DNA from: Talpa occidentalis
Taxonomy: Eukaryota; Chordata; Mammalia; Eulipotyphla; Talpidae
Direction: 5' to 3'
Length of the DNA: 64,000 nucleotides
Assembly: GCF_014898055.3 (NCBI RefSeq)
Contig: NW_023601543.1
Span: 11,307,314 to 11,371,313, forward strand
Shown here in pieces: positions 10,876-22,496 of the stretch. Position 1 is the first letter of the stretch, and each line of letters begins with the position of its first letter. The notes beneath the pieces were generated by a model. It worked only from the letters and a program-made list of their open reading frames with translations. It did not search any database and had not been told where the DNA came from. The position numbers and the translations under genes were made by a program.

Positions 10876-11060
10876 TGATATAGACAATAAATGCAGGTTT
10901 GTTTGTTTTTGGTAGAGAAATGAAGTAGCAGATTTATTATTCCTAACAGCCCCAAATTGGAAGTAACCAAAATGTCCCTCACCTTTTAAATGGTTAAACA
11001 TACACCCATATCATGAAACACTACTCAGCAATTAGGAGGATGAAAGTACCCATACACTTC
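10876..11060 (+). mobile_element. L1 fragment, sense
   Basis: Shares 'agccccaaattggaagtaac', 'cccatatcatgaaacact' and 'actcagcaattaggagga' with 7310-7430. The similarity continues upstream of the SINE ('gaagatccctgatgtagaca' against 'aaagatccccgatataaaca'). Confidence 0.75.
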
Positions 11061-12129
11061 TCAGTGTCTTTCACATTTTTTAAGTGATGTTTATTTATGT
11101 AGCCCCCCAATGAACTCTACCTCTGGGTTTGATGCTTAATAATTAGTAAGACTTTGGCAAGTCATCTGTCTGAGCTGTTAGACATTTTCAGGAGACAAAG
11201 GAAATGATCCCATACCCCTCCTGTGGGCTGCCATGTCTAATGATAACCTGTATACCTCCTGTGTACACAGGAGAGATCCAGCATGACTGAACAACTTGCC
11301 CACTGTGGCTTTAGACATGATCTTAGTAATTTAGCTAAGACAGAAAGACTTGTGGGGTGGGGGTAGAAAGGGAAGTTCAGTTAGGAAGGTTATGGGGAAC
11401 ACATGGTAGGCAAACATAGACAGTTCTGTCTTTTCTGTTGAAAGAGATAAGTAGATTTGGTTTCCCTACAGAACTTGATATGTAAACATAGTTTTCAACA
11501 GCAGCCACCACCCTTCAGAGCCTCTCCGATGAAATCATCCTTTAGCCAAAAAGACATATTTTGGGGTGTCAGATTTTTGCTCCCCTACAACATTCAAGAA
11601 GCTGCAGCTACTCATTATTATTATAAATTCCCACCTAAAATGCAGATAATTAAGTACCTACCTCCTAGGTTTGTTACGGTGATTAGATGAGTTAATGCCT
11701 TTTAAAAGGCATGTAGCATGTTAGCATGTTTTAATGACTCAGTAAAAGGCAGCTATTGGTAGCAGTGGTGGTAGCGGTGTTACAGCTAATATCAAAGTTA
11801 AGTTATGAAGACAGCATGTCAAGTCAAAATCACATTTAAATTGTTTTTGAAAATCCTTACACGTTTCCCATAAAGTCCATAACTATCCCAGCCCTTGCAT
11901 AGCTCTGACCCAGGCAATCAACTTCTATCTCATGCTCATTCTGTGGTAGATACTTGCTGAATGCAACGGTAGTTGCACTTGTTTTATTTTCCCATCTTGG
12001 GAGGGCGGGGAGACGTGCACACATGGGTGACTTTGCACACAGCCAACACAGCAGGTGGGACCTGCTGTTTCATTAGTACAAGGAAGCTGCTGCCTTCAGG
12101 CGTCACCCAGGGTGAGCTCCACCCCCGTG
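11061..12129. other. Unassigned intergenic sequence
   Basis: I see no gene. The frame at 11457-11690 is short and unremarkable; no assignable repeat. Confidence 0.5.
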
Positions 12130-12146
12130 CTACTTTCTGGTTTTCT

Positions 12147-12425
12147 TTTCTTTTTTTTTTTTAAAGATTTATTTATTTGTGCATATAAGAACTGGACTAT
12201 AGGCCAGAGGTACAGGGCGTGAGAGGATTCACCAGAGACAGAGTAGGGTGCAGAATAGGCAAATCCTGCACTGAAATTCACTGCTGAGGGGAGCAGTGGG
12301 TGAGACTGGAGAGGTCTGCTGGGCCAGGTGGGCAAGCTCCCTGACCAGGGATCAAGCTCGTGCTGTAGTGCTGCCCAATAGCTTCATAGTGCTGATACTT
12401 TACCCCTTACACCACCAGGGAGGCC
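12147..12425 (-). mobile_element. tRNA-derived SINE, type A
   Basis: Exact 17-bp duplication CTACTTTCTGGTTTTCT at 12130-12146 and 12426-12442. The oligo-A tail (T12 on +) is intact. Confidence 0.96.
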
Positions 12426-12714
12426 CTACTTTCTGGTTTTCTGAGACAGAAAACTCTGAAAGTTTTTAAAAGGCTGACATGAAACTCCTTGCTGTAGAAA
12501 CCACAGAACTGTAGAGTTGGGAAGATCTCGCAGGTGTTGGCCAATGCACAGGTGGCAGAATACCAGCATTCTAGAGGTGACTGTCACTTACACTCCACAG
12601 GAACTATTTGATCCGTTTGTCTTTCAGTGTGCTCACAGGTGAACTGATGGCCTCTGCTGCCTCCCATCCATGGCTGTGGAAGACGCCACAAGATAGTAAT
12701 TATCACAATAAAGG

Positions 12715-12845
12715 TAATAATAATAGCTAACACTCACTGAAGCCTACGTTAACTCATTTAATTCTTACAATACTCCTGAAGGAGGCGATGCTCACAGTTA
12801 TTCCCAATTGACACATGGAGAACCTGAGACACTGCAAGGTATGTG
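12715..12845 (-). mobile_element. MIR fragment
   Basis: The reverse MIR pattern 'actcatttaattcttacaat', 'tattcccaattgacacatgg' and 'agaacctgagacactgcaa' is visible. Confidence 0.65.
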
Positions 12846-13620
12846 GAGACACTTGGAAAACTCTAAGGTGCTATGCAAGTGTAGGGAATGACTGGGATGA
12901 AGATGCCGAGGGATAGAAACACAAATGTGACCTTGGGCAAAGCACTTCCCAAAACAGGGCCTAGTTTTCTTACCAAAAAACCTGGTTGAGCTCTTTCAAG
13001 GCACATTGAAAACGTCAAGAATCTAAATATAAAACTTGGAGTAAGGCCGATTGTCTATACACCATAAGTAAATTATTTCAAGAACAAATTCTAGTTAACT
13101 CACTGTCAGGATCTCGACAGCAGCCTTAATAGGCTGACCTGCTGAGGCATGCATGCCATTTCACGCATTGCCAAATCGCCCCTTTCTTTTATGTTTATTT
13201 GATAAGCATGAATACTTCAAAGTGTTCTGAATATTTCCTCCTTACAGCACAATAAAAGCACCAAGGAACATTCCCAGTAAAGCCTGCTTAGTGCTGGATT
13301 ATAATTTAATAACACGTGCACGGTTTCTTTTGTGTGCCTTATTGAAATATTTAATGTGCATTTTTCTGTAAGGCAAACACAATGTATTTATTCTTCCATG
13401 TTTTTATTGCAAATATAACATGAACATTTTTCAGAGAGGGATTGAAGGAAAGGCTAGAAGAAAGGAAAGAAGGGAGTGAGTGAGTAAAAGAGAAAGAGAA
13501 AAAGACAAAGATCCTCTACTCTGACCCAATCCGAATATTTTTCACATCCAGATGCTTCCTTCAATCCTTGTTCAACTGCTTCCAGATTTTTCCAGTGTTC
13601 ATCTATTCTTTCAACAGGTA
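12846..13620. other. Unassigned intergenic sequence
   Basis: No gene. 13440-13512 is a purine-rich GAAAGGAAAG tract. The rest is AT-rich sequence. Confidence 0.5.
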
Positions 13621-13621
13621 C

Positions 13622-13785
13622 AGTCAGTCATGTGCTGCTGAAAAATTCGTGGTTAGGTAATTTTGTGGCAGCACGAATGTCAGTGTGCTTCCACAAACCT
13701 ACTACCCAACTAACCTATATATAGTAGAGCCTGTTGGGACAAGTGTCTTATAGGTGGTCCCTCGTTAGGTGACACATGACTGTAT
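13622..13785. mobile_element. Non-autonomous DNA transposon with terminal inverted repeats
   Basis: ACAGTCAGTCATGTGCTGCT at the left is the near reverse complement of AGGTGACACATGACTGTA at the right. It belongs to the same family as the relic at 1515-1712. Confidence 0.7.
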
Positions 13786-14081
13786 TTGCTAGTCCAGACC
13801 ACATACCAAGCCCTCCTCGTACTAGGGATTGAATATGCAGAGGTGAGTAAGACAAAATCCCAGCCCTGGTTGCAAGCTCTATGCACATGCATTTTTATTT
13901 CCCCTCTTTTTTCTTTTTGGCTTAACATATATCTTAAGCATTTTCCCATGTATCTGCCCTGAAAGAACAAGGACAGAAAAAAATAAAAGAGGCTCTGTGG
14001 TCAGAAGGAAGTCGTAAGGAATAAAACATTCCTACAGAGCTATCGGGGCAGAGATTTGAAGATGATATGATGAAAGGTTCC

Positions 14082-14327
14082 TTTTTTTTTAAATTTTTGC
14101 GTGGAAGAACTGGGTTGTAAGCCAGAGCTGCAGGAGGTGAGAGGATTCACCAGAGACAGAGTGGGGAACAGAACAGGCAGATTGACTGAAATACACTGCT
14201 GAGTGGAGCAGCGGGCAAAACTGGAGAGGTCTGCTGTGCCATGTGGCTTAGCTCCCTGGCCAGGGATTGAACTCAGGTCCTAGTGGTGTTAAGGCTGAGA
14301 CTTAACCCCTAAGCCACCAGGGAGGCC
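14082..14327 (-). mobile_element. tRNA-derived SINE, type A
   Basis: Flanks TGATGAAAGGTTCC (14068) and TGATGAGAGCTTCC (14328) differ at two bases, suggesting an older insertion. Confidence 0.94.
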
Positions 14328-14394
14328 TGATGAGAGCTTCCTGAGCAATTTCCTTTGTGGTAGAAACTACTTAGATGACATACAGGTATGATCA

Positions 14395-14530
14395 CCTTTG
14401 CTTTAATCTTCACTGCAACTTGGTGAGATCAGAAATATTATCTTGTCCGCAATTCACCTATAAGGTAGTAAGCTAGCTCAAGATCATAGAACTTATCAAT
14501 TGCAAACCCAAAACTGGAGTTCCAGTCTCT
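14395..14530 (-). mobile_element. MIR fragment
   Basis: The reverse MIR pattern 'tttaatcttcactgcaactt', 'aaggtagtaagctagctcaa' and 'ggagttccagtctctg' is seen; diverged. Confidence 0.55.
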
Positions 14531-15579
14531 GCTGCCGCCAACAGTTCCCTTTACTCTTGGGATGGATTGGGGCCTTCTGGTTCTTCTTTAAGAACTTTTG
14601 ACTTGGCTCCATTTCTTTTTGAGGAGGGTGGGAGTAGAAAATCATTCTGCACCACCTTTTGTTCAGGTTTGAAAGGAAATAGAAGTAGAGAGAAAGGAGG
14701 TAACAGTCAATTTACAGGAAGTGAAAGAAAATAGGAACTCTTTCTCATTTCTCCCATTAAGGTCTTCACTATATCAATTTTGTTTTGAGAAAATAGTACA
14801 ATTTAGTAGTGATGGCATAAAACGCAAATTACAAAATACAGTAACTAGACTGAGTAGTCAACGAATGCCAAAAACCCACAGCTTCACAGCACACATGCAC
14901 CAGAGGTTGAGGCCAGAGTCACCTGGAACCCTTGCGATATCTCCAAGGTAATAACAGCAGCAAAAACAAAATTCCAATAACACAAATTCCGGACAGTCAT
15001 ACAGCTCTTTACCGTCCTCGATGACCTATACAGCAAGTTTCTCAAGCAGAAGCAGAGTGTGCATACCATTGGGAAAAAAATTCCTTTAGACCTCCAGTGT
15101 TGCATGATATAAATTCCTTATGCTTATAGTAGTTGAACAACTATAAACCAGAATGATTTTGCATATTAAATGCAAACAAAACCACAAAATCAATAAAATT
15201 CAAAACACTGAGATGAATTCAATATGATGAATGATAGTGTTTTGTTGACTCTAAATCACTTTTCCCAATGTGAACACTGTATGGGCATTGTTAAAACATT
15301 TGCTATGAATTAGCTATATCATCTGCCTTCATTTGAAGCAAATACATTATTTATGCATGCGGTTCACCTCTGTTCCTTTCTCTTGGATCCAGAACAAGTA
15401 AAAGAGCACTCTTTGATACTATGGTCATTGTAAATAGAAATTCAAATTCTGATGCTGAAATTATGTGACAGTACTTGGTTATATATAAGTTAATTTCCCA
15501 CTTAAAATAATTAAGTCATCCACTTAATACAGTTCTGGGAGAAATCTTGAGGGCCCCAGTTTTGGAAATGCCAAAGATT
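14531..15579. other. Unassigned intergenic sequence
   Basis: About 1 kb of AT-rich sequence without gene or repeat that I can name. Confidence 0.5.
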
Positions 15580-15720
15580 CAGAGCAGAAGCTTGAGTGTC
15601 TGGCAGACCTGAGTTTGTATCCTGGTCTGGCTGGTGGTTACTTTCTAGCTGGACAAGTCATTTAACCTCTCTGTTCCTCAGGTTTCCTCCTCTATGAAAT
15701 GGGGATGATAATGCTACTTC
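15580..15720 (+). mobile_element. MIR element
   Basis: Shows 'gacctgagtttgtatcctgg', 'agctggacaagtcatttaac' and 'tatgaaatggggatgataat', the standard MIR order. Confidence 0.8.
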
Positions 15721-16917
15721 AATTTTGCCAGAAGAAGCAGGCCCCATGACCCACTCTCTATTCATGCATGATGTTTAAGCCTGAAACTAGAAAAATTCCC
15801 AGCTCCATATACTTCAGAGGGCCTCTGTAACCTGAGAACTGCATGAAGTTGGGCAAGTTGGAAAACAGTGTTTATCAGGCCTCCCACCCTCCCCTTCCAA
15901 TATCTACAAATGTTGTCCCAGGTCCATGTTTTCCAGTGGAAATGGAAAATGTGTTTGAGCCTAAAAAGGGAAACAACTGGCAAGGCCAAGGCCAGTAAAT
16001 AGGTCACTAAGAATCAATTGAACTCGTGCCTCAAGAGGGCTGTTTTTATCTGAAGCCCACCAGCCAGGGTTGGCTTTTTGCTTCCTGGCCTGGCATGAAT
16101 CCCTTGATTCCTGAGGCCCCCAAGGTTGAAAATAGCCTAGCCACCTGCCAGTGGTTGGTATATTTTTAGGACCAGCAGGAGTGGAAACTCTGGGCTCTGT
16201 GCTCCTGGAACTTGAGCCAGGTTGCTGGGTGGGCCCCTCACCTCCGTTGGGTTGTTAGGTCCTGAGGTGCTGGGTGAAACCCAGCAGGCCGCTACAGAAG
16301 AGGGGAGAACACTCTGAGAGGAGCAGATTGGAATAGTGAAAGAAGGAGGGAGTGGTTTGTTTGCCTTAGGGGGAAGAACACAGGGAAAATAGGGTGAGCA
16401 GAAGGTCTTAATAGATATTTGAGTAAAGGATAAAGTTGTGTAAAAGGTAATATTTTATATATAAGCAGGAATCACAGCACTAGACTTTTCCCTTGTTTTT
16501 TTTTAATGTAGTTAAAATCGATCTTACCGTCTCTTATCAATCTCACACACAAAATGTTCAATACATTTGAAATTGTCCAAATACTGGTTTTTGTCAAGTT
16601 ATAACAGACACATGCAAAAAACGTTTTTTTCTCCTTCCTCTGATCCCCATTTCACTCAAGAAAAAAAAAGATTCTAATTCTTTTTTTTTAATTATCAAAA
16701 TTTATTTGTTTAGGTTTTTTTGTGAGGAATTTATTTTTATACTTTATTTTTATTTATATCTTTTACATCATTGTGTATTCCCCGTAAAATTCCCACTACC
16801 AATTCACCCGTGAACCATCACCATAGTCCTTTGTGCTCTTCTCTCCCCTGTTTTCATCGCTTTTCTCCCCCTCCCTCACAGAATGTCTCTTATTTATGTT
16901 TGCCTGCTAGTTTTGTT

Positions 16918-16960
16918 TTATTGTTGTTATTATTATTGTTGTTGTTGTTATTGTTTTTCC
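16918..16960. repeat. TTG/TTA trinucleotide microsatellite
   Basis: Imperfect (TTG)n(TTA)n array, about 14 units. Confidence 0.85.
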
Positions 16961-17570
16961 TGATCCCTTATTTGGTTCCCCTATATTCCTCCTATAAGTG
17001 AAAGCAGGAACCACAATTTGAAAACCACCATTTCCTATTAATCAAGATTTACCCCTAAGCTGATGAATAGGGTCACATTCCTTAACAGGTAGATAGTAGG
17101 AAAAGGTGGGATTTGGTTTGTGTGGAAGAAGAACAGAATCTGGGTTGACAGCCAACCACGTCTCTACACTGTAAAAAGAAAACATGTTGTGGGATGAATA
17201 AGGGGGAAACAGCACAATGAGAGTTTTGGTCAGAAAGTAGAACTTTGAATTAAGATAAATTTCTGCTGATTACAAGGTAATCTCAAGTGTGACTATTGGA
17301 GTGGGTGCCTGAGTGGGGTAAGGATCACCAGAAATAAGGAAAGCAAGCGCTGGAATGGCTAGGGGAATGGATAAGTTGACCATGTGGACACTGAAAACCC
17401 CCAGAATGATGGCAGCAGGGGTTTATGATAGAAGAGAAGAATAAGAGCCCATTGCTAAAGGCTCCAGTGGCTACAGAAGCATGACCAGAAGCTCAGTCAA
17501 TAACAGGGACCAAGATGGAGAAGCATTAGCATAGTCAAACAATATGGATCTCACAGGAGGGAGCAATGGC

Positions 17571-17606
17571 TTAAAAGTGGCATTCCCACTTTTAAGTGGC
17601 ATTCCC
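17571..17606. repeat. Short perfect hairpin overlapping a direct repeat
   Basis: TTAAAAGTGG and CCACTTTTAA (17571-17580, 17586-17595) form 10-bp perfect arms around CATTC. AAGTGGCATTCCC occurs at 17575 and again at 17594. Confidence 0.8.
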
Positions 17607-18263
17607 CCATGTGAAGGACAACAACCCCGCTTCCCAGCCTATGAAATGTGGGGTGTTGAGAGACAGTGTAGGCACCATTCAAGAGGGCTACAAAGGAAAT
17701 GATGTCCACAGAGGAAAATAAGATTTTCATTAAGGTAAGGTCGGAGGGAAAAGGCTCAAGAGGGGTGGTGAGGCTATCTAGGAGTGCTGGTAGCCAGGAA
17801 AGGCGTGATGGAAGTTTTTGGTTGCAGAGAGGAGCGGCACTTCAGGTTAAAAGAGAGGAGACAGTATTAAGGCGAGAAGGATACTTGGGAAATGGGATGG
17901 GAAATGGGAATATAGACTAGAGGGGCTCAGACTTGGGAAAACATCTCTGAAAGGAAGCCTGTAAACTATCCTAGATTTAGTTCTGCCAGTCTGTGGCTAG
18001 TAGGTTTGAAAAAAAGAGCATATGGTTATTAAGTCCTGAAGATACTGGAGATGGGATGGAGGTGGGTGGGTAGGAGTTGATGGTCTTGTGTTTTGCTAGA
18101 CTAAAAGGACATGTCATGTATCTTTTCCAGATCAAAGGAATGTCTGCCTCAAAGAAGTGTGCAAATCCATACCTCTTAAGAGGTGGAAAATGCTTGCAGC
18201 TTTGATTTGAAATGAACTTCTCCATTTTCTAATGACTCAATTTATTTAAAAATGATTCAAGTT

Positions 18264-18583
18264 GGGCCTCCCCGGTGGCGCAGCGGTTGAGCGCTGGGTT
18301 GCGAAGCTGCCCGCGGCCTCTGCGGCGCCGGTTCGATCCCCGGCTGCTCCCCGGCCACCGGAGGAGGGTCCCACATGGCGCGCAGACCTCTCCTGCCGCC
18401 CGCTGCTCCCCTCAGCAGTGTACTTCGGTCCTTCTGCCTGCTCTGCTCCCCGCTCTGGCTCTGGTGAATTCTCTCACCCTCCCGCGCTTCTGACTGTACC
18501 CAGTGCATGTATAAACAAAACAAACAAACAAACCAGCAAACAAATAAATAAAGCATGCCTCTATTAAAAAAAAAAAAAAAAAA
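18264..18583 (+). mobile_element. tRNA-derived SINE, type B, the best-preserved copy
   Basis: Most CpG sites are retained, the B box reads GGTTCGATCCC, and the tail ends in about 20 A. An exact 14-bp duplication AAATGATTCAAGTT flanks it (18250-18263, 18584-18597). It is probably the youngest copy and the best model of the source element. The extended tail contains AAACAAACAAAC and AAGCATGCCTCTATT before the poly(A). Confidence 0.97.
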
Positions 18584-18599
18584 AAATGATTCAAGTTAT

Positions 18600-19444
18600 T
18601 TCAAATGATTGGAACTTCTACCAGAGCACCTATTCAGTTACAACAAGTCACTATTAAGTGCTATAAACAGACCAAAATTTTAGTTTTTTTTTTCCAAAAA
18701 GACTGAGATCAATGACACCAATAAGAGGCAGGATTATTCTTTGTTAAAGCATTTTAAGATACTGTTCCAACCAAATAGAATAAAAGGATGCATTACCTAT
18801 ACCTAGATCATCTCTTCAGCTTTAATCTAAATAAAGTCTCTTGGCTTGTTGTGATGTTTTTAAGGCAATACTACTACACCTAATCATTTTGCTTTGCGGT
18901 CAGTTGTACTGAAAAGGCTGGTAAATGACTAAAGGTAGATGACTAACAGCAAGGAGGTGGGCTGATGGGTAAATTGCCACAGCAGTGTTTTCTTGCCTAT
19001 TTTCAGAGGCTTGCTCATTTGGTCTCAACAGAGTGTCACTGGACCCAAAACTCATTGGTTCTTTGCAATCATAAAGGGACAATCACAGGCTTCCCATCTC
19101 TGCTGAGAGTAAACAGCCATGCAAGCTCAAGTATCCCAGCCTAAAAGTACCATTGGCCAATCAAACTGTATTTTGATGACACAATCATTTGTGACTTAGT
19201 TTTTATTGGTTAAATATAGTTTAACTTGGGGTTGTGCTTGAAAGACTAGGAGTTTATTTGAGGGTAACCAGATTAAACTAGAATTGACTTATTAAACATA
19301 GAGTTTAGGTGTTCTAAATATTGGATTTAATTCATTTAGTAAGGCTTCTGATTCTAAATATATGGCTCAACTGTGATTTCATTCCAAATGCCAACATCAA
19401 ATACACTTTGGAAAGTTACACAGAGAACTTCAACATTTGTCTAG
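18600..19444. other. Unassigned intergenic sequence
   Basis: AT-rich, no gene or named repeat seen. Confidence 0.5.
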
Positions 19445-19570
19445 TCATTCCATTTTACAGATTAAAAATAAAAACAAGTTATAAGAAGCACACTTGCCCA
19501 AAGTCACACAAGGCTAGGAAGTGTTAAAGATGAGGTTTTCACCCAGAGTTGAATGCCTCTTGTCCCTGCT
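19445..19570 (-). mobile_element. MIR fragment
   Basis: 'cattccattttacagatta', 'acttgcccaaagtcacacaa' and 'ggctaggaagtg' are in reverse MIR order. Confidence 0.7.
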
Positions 19571-19939
19571 CTTCACCACTGTGCTGTAGTAGAATGTACC
19601 TGCCTTCTGCAGAGGACATTTGGAAAAATACTTGAAGCTGGATTACAGAGCTGGTCACTTTTGAAGTACAAAATCTGAAGTGAAGTATAATGGGCTGAAG
19701 TGAAGTATAATTATATACAAGCTACATCTTAAGTATGTTATTACAGGATCTTCCTGTCATGGCTTACTCATCCCGATCATTGAAATCATCTGTGCCCTGT
19801 GATGAAATGTCAGATGTGCTGTGGCGTGCATGCTTAACTTCAAAACCTTGCTTTTAGGCATCTTAGTACAGTCTGCCTTCCAGGCAGTGAGTAGATGAGG
19901 GGAGAGTGACAACTTAGATATCTCAGAGATTTAATTAAT

Positions 19940-20199
19940 TTTTTTAGATTTATTTATTTATTCATTTATTTATACAAGCACTGGGTACAGTCAGAAGTGC
20001 GGGAGGATGAGAGAATTCACCAGAGACAGAGCGGGAAACAGAGCAGGCAGACTGATGAAGTACACTGCTGAGGGGAGCAGCAGGCGCTGAAGGGAGAGGT
20101 CTGCGCACCATGGCCGGTGGCCGGGGATCGAACCGGCACTGCAGAGGCTGCGGGCAGCTTCATAGCCCAGCGCTCAACTGCTGTGCCACAGGGGAGGCC
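19940..20199 (-). mobile_element. tRNA-derived SINE, type B
   Basis: Complete from the TTTATTTATTCATTT tail to CACAGGGGAGGCCC. It carries a short deletion in the segment corresponding to CCGGAGGAGGGTCCC. Flanks share only TAATT-like sequence. Confidence 0.93.
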
Positions 20200-20744
20200 C
20201 TAATGAAATTTTAGTTCTGCTCTTTGGCATGCTCCCTCAACAGGCTGTCCCAACAGTCTTAGTGCAGTTTTAAGCTTTAAATACAAATACATTTTATTGT
20301 GCACCTACCAGATGACTAGACAGAAAATCTCAGAGTGGTCTGTCACTTATGAGAGAAGTCAAGGAACTAAACACTAAAGGTTGAGTCTCTCGGAATACAG
20401 ACTTTGGAAAAGAGCAGACTAAAAGGGTGGAGTCTGCCACTTAGCACAAAGCCACCCAAGGCACAATAGGGGACCTCCTGAACAGCTCTTAAAATTTCCA
20501 GTGATGTCCCCAAGTTTAGAAAAGGGTGAATATCTGGAAATAGCAAAACTTATCCAGGTTTTTGATGCAGTCAGAATGGTGTACAGGAGTGTTGAAAAGC
20601 ACAGAGACACAAAAATATGAGATGTAAAATTATGGGCTGCTCTGCAGACTGCTGAGAGATGAGCTGGAACTGGGGGTGGCCCAAGTTGGTAACTGGGCTA
20701 AAGTATCATTAGATAATATGGACTTCCCTTGACTTTTTTTTTAA
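20200..20744. other. Unassigned intergenic sequence
   Basis: No gene or repeat assigned. Confidence 0.5.
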
Positions 20745-21013
20745 ATCTTTTTTTAAAGATTTATTTATTTATGCATACAAGAATTGGGGTGTAAGCCAGA
20801 GGTATGGGAGGTGAGAGGATTCACCAGAGAGAGTAGGGAGCAGAACAGGCAGATCTACTGAAATACACTGCTGAAGGGCACAGTGGGCGAGACATGAGAG
20901 GTCTGCTGTGCCATGTGGGTCAGCTCCCTGGCCAGGAATCCAACTCGTGCTGCAGTGCCTGCTGATAGTTTCATAGTGCTGTGACTTAACCCCTTGCGCC
21001 ACCAGGGAGGCCC
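20745..21013 (-). mobile_element. tRNA-derived SINE, type A
   Basis: Tail with TTTTTAAAGATTTATTTATTT, body complete, 5' end CGCCACCAGGGAGGCC. Frames across it are SINE by-products. Confidence 0.94.
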
Positions 21014-21523
21014 CTGAGTGAATTTTGACATGCAGAATGAAGAAAGGATTTGCCTGAGATGTAAAGCTAGTTAGTAGGGCAATGGAAATCACTTCCTGCT
21101 TTTGCAAAAAGTGCTCTAGACAATTAAAAGTGTCCTACCACCAAATGCCTGCAATCATGATTCCTATTACTTAATTTCTTCTGAAATGAGCTATAGCCAG
21201 AAGAGGAGCTCTAGGCAAAGGCTTCCAAAAATGGAATAGCAATGCTATTCCAGTCTGGAAGTAAAGGTATGCCCTTTATAGTACCTTTGGATGGCTGTAT
21301 TTGCCATGTGCCTGGATTGTCAGCAGATGAGAATGCAGCTAAAGCCTTGTTGATGTTAATCTTGTCTTAGCTACATCTTCCAGTCCCAGCCTTTGACTCA
21401 AAGTAATGGAGGAACTGGGCAGTATTTCTTACTCCTCTCAGAAGACCCCTCTCAAAGTAACTTCTGGTCAAAGCAGCATGCCTTATAAATGCTCTGACCA
21501 GTAAGCCGAGTCCTAATCCCAAG

Positions 21524-21548
21524 ACTGCCAATGCCAATGCCAATGCCT
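21524..21548 (+). repeat. Short CCAATG hexamer repeat
   Basis: GCCAATGCCAATGCCAATGCC, three to four units. Confidence 0.7.
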
Positions 21549-21599
21549 AGCAGACTCATCTCTCTCGAAGTAGCTTACATCAACTCTCCCAAAAGGGAG

Positions 21600-21850
21600 G
21601 CCATAGGCTCTTCAACAAACATTTGTTGACCTATGATGACTCGATGACTATGCATTGCATGGGGTTAGGACATGAGGATACGGTTTAACTGCAGCTGCCC
21701 TCAATGAGCTTCCAACCCCCCTAGGTGAGGCAGACAATAAACAGACAAGTTGATAGGTCAGCTCAATATAGTCACCTACAATAAATACATCAGGTGCGAT
21801 TCTACACCCTGGGGAGGTGGGAAGATGAGTAAGACCCAGCCCAGTGCTCA
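21600..21850 (-). mobile_element. L2-like fragment, antisense (tentative)
   Basis: 'cttcaacaaacatttgttga', 'catggggttaggacatgagg' and 'gaggcagacaataaacagac' match a widely repeated mammalian sequence I associate with L2-class elements; the class is uncertain. Confidence 0.45.
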
Positions 21851-22189
21851 ATACCTCAAACAGGAAAACAATGACAATTTGTTGTCCAGCTGGAGAGATA
21901 TGCCCCAGGGAGCTGGGGAAACTCTGAAGACAGGGATCGGCTGGATAAGGCATGTTGGGCACAAAGGCTATGTGGCACTGAGAAAATCCTGGGAAATCAC
22001 CAATGGGGTAGAGGCAGTAAGGCCCCAGTTAAATCTTTGCTCTCAGCTAGTGCTGCAGATTACTGCAAGTCATAGCCCCGAGCCAGGCTGGGAGAGCTTG
22101 GGGCAAGAAGGACATTCAATGGGAAGGTTTTGCCTACAGTCTTTTGTGGCTTAACAATGGGGAAGCAGCTCTAAGAAATGCACCTTGAG

Positions 22190-22476
22190 GGCCTCCCTGG
22201 TGGCCCAAGGGGGTAGGCACAGCACAGTGAAACTATCTGCAGCCTCTGTAGCACGAGTTCGATTCCTGGATGGCCAGAGAGCTACCCACATGGTGCAGCA
22301 GACCTCTCCTGACTCGCCCGCTGCTCCCCTCAGCAGTGTATTTCATTCAGTCTGCCTGTTCTGTTCCCCACTCCGTCTCTGGTGAATCCTCTTATTGCCC
22401 TCTTCCCCTACACCTCTGGCCTACAGTCCAGTTCTTGTATGCATAAATAAATAAAAATAAATATATATTTTTAAAA
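22190..22476 (+). mobile_element. tRNA-derived SINE, type A
   Basis: Starts GGCCTCCCTGGTGGCCCAAG. The body has a small insertion (CTCTTATTGCCCTCTTCCCC) near its 3' end. The tail is A/T-rich. Confidence 0.93.
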
Positions 22477-22496
22477 GTGTCTTGACAAAGAACCCA

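Larger units (their letters stand above)
15721..18249. other. Unassigned intergenic sequence with simple repeats
   Basis: No gene is recognised. It holds a T/A-rich stretch (16680-16760), a TTG/TTA trinucleotide tract (16918-16960) and a short hairpin with direct repeat (17571-17606). 17300-17950 has GA-rich composition. The 76-codon frame at 16771-17001 reads into the trinucleotide tract as poly-leucine and is not credible. Confidence 0.5.

Noticed and set aside
18264..18350. A tRNA gene, because of the A and B boxes
   Set aside because: The sequence is the head of a SINE with body, A-tail and TSD; no intact cloverleaf or 3' end is visible.
18257..18567. Several overlapping frames of 60-101 codons, with similar ones at many other sites
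   Set aside because: All are translations of the SINE in different frames, recognisable by recurring strings such as LLPSAVYF or GAAGGRRGLRAM.
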